This document shows positions 59,720-64,000 of a stretch of DNA of 64,000 nt, piece by piece. Origin of the DNA: Syntrophomonadaceae bacterium (GTDB lineage: Bacteria; Bacillota; Dethiobacteria; DTU022); contig PWYU01000086.1 in NCBI GenBank assembly GCA_003567725.1, positions 1 through 64,000 of the forward strand, in the 5' to 3' direction. The translations under genes were made by a program, and so were the position numbers. The notes beneath the pieces were generated by a model. The model was not told the origin of the DNA, ran no database searches, and saw only the letters and a program-made list of their open reading frames with translations. Positions within the stretch are counted from its first letter, which is position 1. Every line of letters begins with the position of its first letter.

Positions 59720-59976
59720 TTGATTTTTTAATGGCTTGTCTCTTTACTCCTTTTCTTCCTTCACCGTGTCAGATGAGAAAATTATTGCACAATTTATTTA
59801 AATATTTACAAGGAATTCAAAAAAGTATGACGAAGTAAAAACTAGTGATTCTTATTTTTTAACCGGGCGATTGATTTTAGTTAGTAGCTATGAACAATGA
59901 AACATAATCATACTAATATTTATGGCAACAACAGTACAAAAATTTTATTATAAGGTTAAGCTAAGGAGTGAAGATA

Positions 59977-60084
59977 TTGATAGATATAGGGATGTATATT
60001 AATGCAATAATATTTATTGGCATAGTCTTTTTTACTTTTATAAGCATATATGTTCTTTTTGTAAGGAATTTCAGGGATAAATGA
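59977..60084 (+). CDS. Small (35 aa) single-TM protein candidate
   Basis: TTG start 8 nt after AAGGAG; reads MIDIGMYINAIIFIGIVFFTFISIYVLFVRNFRDK*. Not in the supplied ORF track. Confidence 0.4.
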   Translation: MIDIGMYINAIIFIGIVFFTFISIYVLFVRNFRDK

Positions 60085-60160
60085 TTGATATTATTGGTTA
60101 AGCAAAGCTTATTGCTGCTGATGAAGATTAAACCCAGCCTGGTTTGACAGGCATTTTTGC

Positions 60161-61219
60161 TTAATGCTCCTCCATATAGCGCCTTGGGTTGACTGGAGAA
60201 CCCTCATAATGTACCTCATAGTGAAGGTGCGTTCCTGTAGTTCGCCCGGAAGCTCCCATGAATCCAATGGTTTGGCCTTTTTCTACAACGTCTCCTTTTT
60301 TAACTGCGAAACTATCCAAATGAGCATAGTAAGTTGCATAACCGTAACCGTGGTTAATAATTATTAGGTTACCCAGACTTCCTCGGTAACCCAGGAAAGT
60401 AACTTCACCATTGGCGGTAGCTCTAATCTTTGAGCCGTATGAGCCGGAGATATCGACACCGGTATGAAATTGATAGCCACCGGTATAGGGGATACTTCTT
60501 GTGCCAAAACCGGAGGTAACTCGACCTCTTGCCGGCCATAAGGAAGGCTTGGACTTGATCTGTTCAAGCTTTGTTTCGATCTTTCCGATATATGATTCAA
60601 CTTCATCAAGGGTCTCCAGTTGTTCAGGGATTACTCCATGTAAAGTGGCAATATTTTCAACTGCTCGATTAAGAACCATGTTTGAACTTGAATAATTATC
60701 GTATGATTGTGTAAAGCTGGCAAAACTATTATACGGTTGTTCTGGAATGCTGTATTCTGTTGATGTAACTGAGTTGCTATAAGCATTAGTGGGTTTATTT
60801 TCATAAGAATAATTTGAACGATTTGAATCAAGCAAACTTTTTCTGGTGGTGGTGACCCGGGCTTGAATGCTTTCTACATTTTCCAAAATATCAACGTCAT
60901 CAACTTTTATTGTTATCTCTTCAATTAATTCATCCAGTCCAATAATCTGAATCATTGCTTTTTCAGTTTCCACGGCCAGGGCGTCTATTTCTTGCTGCTG
61001 AGCCCGATTAATTTGACGCAGTTCCTCCACTTGCCTTGCTTCTGCTGAGGTTTTTAAATATGAGTAGCCTAAAAAACCGGAAGCGGTAACTATTACTAAT
61101 AAAAGCATGATTGCAAGCTGAATACCATAAAATGGTAAACATAGGCTAACGGTAGATTCCTCTGAATGAGGGATAACCATAATTGTAAAACAACGGTTTT
61201 TCTTCTTCTCAGGTGCCAT
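60161..61219 (-). CDS. M23 family metallopeptidase (membrane-anchored, coiled coil)
   Basis: FHTGVDISGSYGSKIRATANGEVTFLGYRGSLGNLIIINHGYGYATYYAHLDSFAVKKGDVV; GRTTGTHLHYEV. Confidence 0.95.
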   Translation of the reverse strand: MAPEKKKNRCFTIMVIPHSEESTVSLCLPFYGIQLAIMLLLVIVTASGFLGYSYLKTSAEARQVEELRQINRAQQQEIDALAVETEKAMIQIIGLDELIEEITIKVDDVDILENVESIQARVTTTRKSLLDSNRSNYSYENKPTNAYSNSVTSTEYSIPEQPYNSFASFTQSYDNYSSSNMVLNRAVENIATLHGVIPEQLETLDEVESYIGKIETKLEQIKSKPSLWPARGRVTSGFGTRSIPYTGGYQFHTGVDISGSYGSKIRATANGEVTFLGYRGSLGNLIIINHGYGYATYYAHLDSFAVKKGDVVEKGQTIGFMGASGRTTGTHLHYEVHYEGSPVNPRRYMEEH

Positions 61220-61594
61220 AATTCCTCGTATGTTTTCTTTTATAAGCTCTAAAAATTGACAATATTACTATTGCTATAATAAAATGATATTCCCTGCAAC
61301 CCTTAGCTCCAGTTCGTTTCAGTTTACAGCTTTAATAGCTGAATACTAAACATACTGGAAGGATTTTATAACTAAAGAGAAGATCATTTACATTCATTTT
61401 ATCTCTTTAATGTTACAATAGAATTACAGAAAAGCCAAGTCCATCATTATAAAGTTCTCATTGCATTAGGGTTCGCATAAAATAATATTACTTTAGAATC
61501 CTTTTATGTTATCTTTAATTAGTAGAGAAGTGATGTTAAGAGCTTTTGTGAGATGATTAAATAAATGATCAGCTTATAGCAAAGGGGTAGGATT

Positions 61595-62344
61595 ATGGCA
61601 GAAAATAGCAAGAAAGAGTGCCCGTATTGCAGAGAAGAAATAGATAACGAGGACGTTAAATGTAAATACTGCGATTCTTTACTTAATGCTGAGGCTTCTT
61701 CTGAGATAGAACCTGACAGAACAGAAAGACCTGCCCAGAAGATAATAGTTGTTAAATCTTCCAGGAAAAAATGGCTTTTATGGGTGCCGGTTTTGTTGAT
61801 TCTGATAGTTTTTCTTATCTTTTTAGGAGAATCATTAGCAACATCGGATAATGATCTAATTATAGATGATTCCGAAGCTGAATTAGAAGCTGAGCAAACT
61901 GAAGAAGATGTTTTGAGAGAAGAGAGAGAAACAATCGAATCCGATCAACCTGAGCATAAAGAATGGGAAGCTGGATCCGAAGAAGATACAGTAACAGTTG
62001 AAAGCATTACTAGTAAATATGAACCTAAATTTGAGGCGTTAGAAGAGGAAATAACTGCTGAACTTGTAACACTTTTTAATGCTGCGATGCAAGAATACGA
62101 ACAGGCTAACGGTGGTTTTCTATTTCAGATCCAATTGGTAAACAAATATATGAGAAAGATTCAACAGCTTGAGGACAGAGCGGATGAAAGATTTTACAGG
62201 CTCCTTGATCAGATGGAAGAAGAACTTCTAAAGCACGATTTGCCTGCCGATGTTATTTCTGAAATAGAAGAGGATTATTTAAGAGATAAGCAGGAAAAAA
62301 AACGCGAGCTAACCAACTTCCTTAAAAAGCCTGGTAACTGGTAA
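61595..62344 (+). CDS. Zinc-ribbon membrane protein, hypothetical
   Basis: CPYCREEIDNEDVKCKYCDS zinc ribbon, one TM, acidic region. Confidence 0.7.
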   Translation: MAENSKKECPYCREEIDNEDVKCKYCDSLLNAEASSEIEPDRTERPAQKIIVVKSSRKKWLLWVPVLLILIVFLIFLGESLATSDNDLIIDDSEAELEAEQTEEDVLREERETIESDQPEHKEWEAGSEEDTVTVESITSKYEPKFEALEEEITAELVTLFNAAMQEYEQANGGFLFQIQLVNKYMRKIQQLEDRADERFYRLLDQMEEELLKHDLPADVISEIEEDYLRDKQEKKRELTNFLKKPGNW

Positions 62345-62352
62345 AAAACTGG

Positions 62353-62874
62353 GTGACATTTATGGCCAAATCCGGTGAAAATACGGTTAAAAGTTTTCTA
62401 GAAAGTAAAAGTCTACAGGTTGTAAAAATTCCTGAAGGGGCTATCAAGTCGGTTGACTTTAAAGTTTATAATAATGGTAAACTGCTTTGCTTTCTTGAAG
62501 AAAAAACTAGCGATTTTACCCTGCCTAAATGGAATGATGAAATGACTTTATATAATTCAATGGCAAAGCATATTTACGAATCCATAAAACAGTTTAAAAG
62601 TATTAATCCCGGTAAAATTGTTCCCAATGTTTTATCTTTAACGAATATGGCCCCGTCCAGATCATTAAATGATTTATTCATTACATTGAGCGGATACATC
62701 ATAACTCCAAAAGGTAAAATGCGCTCTATCGATAACATGAAGCGACTAGAAAAAGATCTTGACCTCATTGATCTATATCTCTGGTTTGACCACGATCAAT
62801 ACTCCGGTCACATTTGTGAAGAAGATCATTTTTCGCCAGGGCAAAAGCTTGTCCGTATTATTGGGCTTGAATAG
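62353..62874 (+). CDS. Hypothetical protein, possible PD-(D/E)xK-like fold
   Basis: KSVDFKVYNNGKLLCFLEEKTSDF has a D...ExK spacing; otherwise unrecognised. Confidence 0.5.
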   Translation: MTFMAKSGENTVKSFLESKSLQVVKIPEGAIKSVDFKVYNNGKLLCFLEEKTSDFTLPKWNDEMTLYNSMAKHIYESIKQFKSINPGKIVPNVLSLTNMAPSRSLNDLFITLSGYIITPKGKMRSIDNMKRLEKDLDLIDLYLWFDHDQYSGHICEEDHFSPGQKLVRIIGLE

Positions 62875-62949
62875 AGTTTTATAAAATGTGATTTTACTGT
62901 AAAGAGAAGATCTAAATGGGTTCTTATATTTATCACTAATAACTGAAGT

Positions 62950-63576
62950 CTAATTGGGTTCATAAAGTATATTATGCTCAAGAGAAGGTTGATCATCCAT
63001 CTCCAGATCCCACCAATCTTTTCCAAGTTTACTGTCATAAATGACTCCAAATTCGCTTTTCAGCCCTCTTATGATCTGGTTATAGCGGTTCATTAATTCA
63101 ATTTTTCTTTCCTTATTGGCACTGCTGTACTCCTCTTCGATCGCCTGTAAAGCTTCTTTAGCTTTTTTCACATCTTCATCTGCAGAAGGATCTAGATCAT
63201 TGTGGTCTAAGCCCTCATTAGTTGAAGGAGCTTCTGATTCCTGGGGCTTTAGTTTTTGGTCGGGATCTGCAATAGGTAGTTCTCTATCATTAACAGTATT
63301 TAGTTCTGGGCCGGCTAATGCTGTAGATGGATCAGATTCCTGTTCAGAAGTTTCCTCTCCAGCTGTATCCACTTCATCATCATCATCATCATCATCATCA
63401 TTCTCAGGCGCTACTACAGCGCGATGGCTCATGAGCAGCCACTCAGGAACACCTCTCTTAGCAGTAAGCTCTTCCGTTTCGGATTTTTTTGCGTTTTGGG
63501 AAATGAAATCACAGCCGCTTGTTATAATAAGCAATATTATTAAGGTTAAAGATACCCTTTGCTTAAATGTAACCAT
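62950..63576 (-). CDS. Hypothetical lipoprotein with poly-Asp tract
   Basis: Signal peptide with lipobox ITSGC; NDDDDDDDDEVD acidic linker. Confidence 0.6.
   Translation of the reverse strand: MVTFKQRVSLTLIILLIITSGCDFISQNAKKSETEELTAKRGVPEWLLMSHRAVVAPENDDDDDDDDEVDTAGEETSEQESDPSTALAGPELNTVNDRELPIADPDQKLKPQESEAPSTNEGLDHNDLDPSADEDVKKAKEALQAIEEEYSSANKERKIELMNRYNQIIRGLKSEFGVIYDSKLGKDWWDLEMDDQPSLEHNILYEPN
63373..63402. repeat. (CAT)n trinucleotide microsatellite inside the lipoprotein gene
   Basis: ttCATCATCATCATCATCATCATCATCATtc; encodes the Asp run on the minus strand. Confidence 0.95.
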
Positions 63577-63878
63577 GGCATTTCCCCCTTATTCTCTAAA
63601 GAATAATATCGCTTTACTGCACAGGGAAACATGATAATAAAATTATACCAATTAAGGCTCATAAGTAAAGCACCGGACTCTCATTTTTTGCCAGTTTCCT
63701 TAATGATATAGAGAATTTATTTATACAATAAATTAAACCTTAGAATGAAGTCATGTATTGCTGAATGCCCTGGAAATGGAAGGATAGCCAATAGTTTCTT
63801 AGCTGATAATAATCTAAATCTGTACAAAACAATACAGGGTAAGCTATTTGAAAAGATTTAATTTAGATTATAGACAAT

Positions 63879-63998
63879 TTAATTTAAGATGCTTACAAGC
63901 CATTCAATAAAATCAAATGCATCCCTGTAATCACAGCCTGTTAAAAACAGCGAACCGAACAACACTACAAAAATTGCAAATAACCAGGTTTTTTTCAT
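63879..63998 (-). CDS. Small lipoprotein candidate (39 aa)
   Basis: Manual translation: MKKTWLFAIFVVLFGSLFLTGCDYRDAFDFIEWLVSILN*, with signal peptide and lipobox LTGC. Not in the ORF track. Confidence 0.5.
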   Translation of the reverse strand: MKKTWLFAIFVVLFGSLFLTGCDYRDAFDFIEWLVSILN

Positions 63999-64000
63999 CT

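Noticed and set aside
63116-63634. 172-aa Ser-rich ORF on the + strand
   Set aside because: Antisense to the lipoprotein gene; the Ser run is only the CAT repeat read on the other strand.

Overview
This window looks like an ordinary-to-accessory stretch of a low-GC, anaerobic Firmicutes-type chromosome; the lineage is inferred from gene content only. It carries about 50 coding genes. These include ECF sigma/anti-sigma, ilvC, rubrerythrin, two Trk/Ktr K+ uptake systems, holA, rpsT, nnrD/E, hom, gatCAB, purA, an SbcD/SbcC-like pair, the selA-selB-selD selenocysteine locus, an Hdr-Etf-Flx redox supercluster, asd-aroF-tyrA, DegV, a MATE exporter, a Dpp/Opp ABC transporter, a class III aminotransferase and an M23 peptidase. 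The most noteworthy items are: (1) a promoter + nested-stem leader + terminator upstream of trkA-trkH, which is a candidate cis-regulatory RNA or riboswitch; (2) selD read through an in-frame UGA (Sec) with a SECIS-like hairpin, which the ORF track truncates; (3) an OpuAC-type betaine-binding lipoprotein whose two halves are in circularly permuted order; (4) an eight-gene HdrDC-like/EtfBA/HdrA/MvhD/FlxCBA-like cluster; (5) a dispersed intergenic repeat family of up to about 270 bp with at least 3-4 copies; (6) a second, hairpin-forming GGGGACGGT..ACCGTCCCC repeat family; (7) a probable 5' group II intron remnant after the rubrerythrin terminator; (8) a -1 frame break in a MATE gene lying exactly on a U UUA AAG slippery heptamer; (9) a tandem 12-bp palindromic operator. 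No CRISPR array, rRNA or tRNA was recognised.
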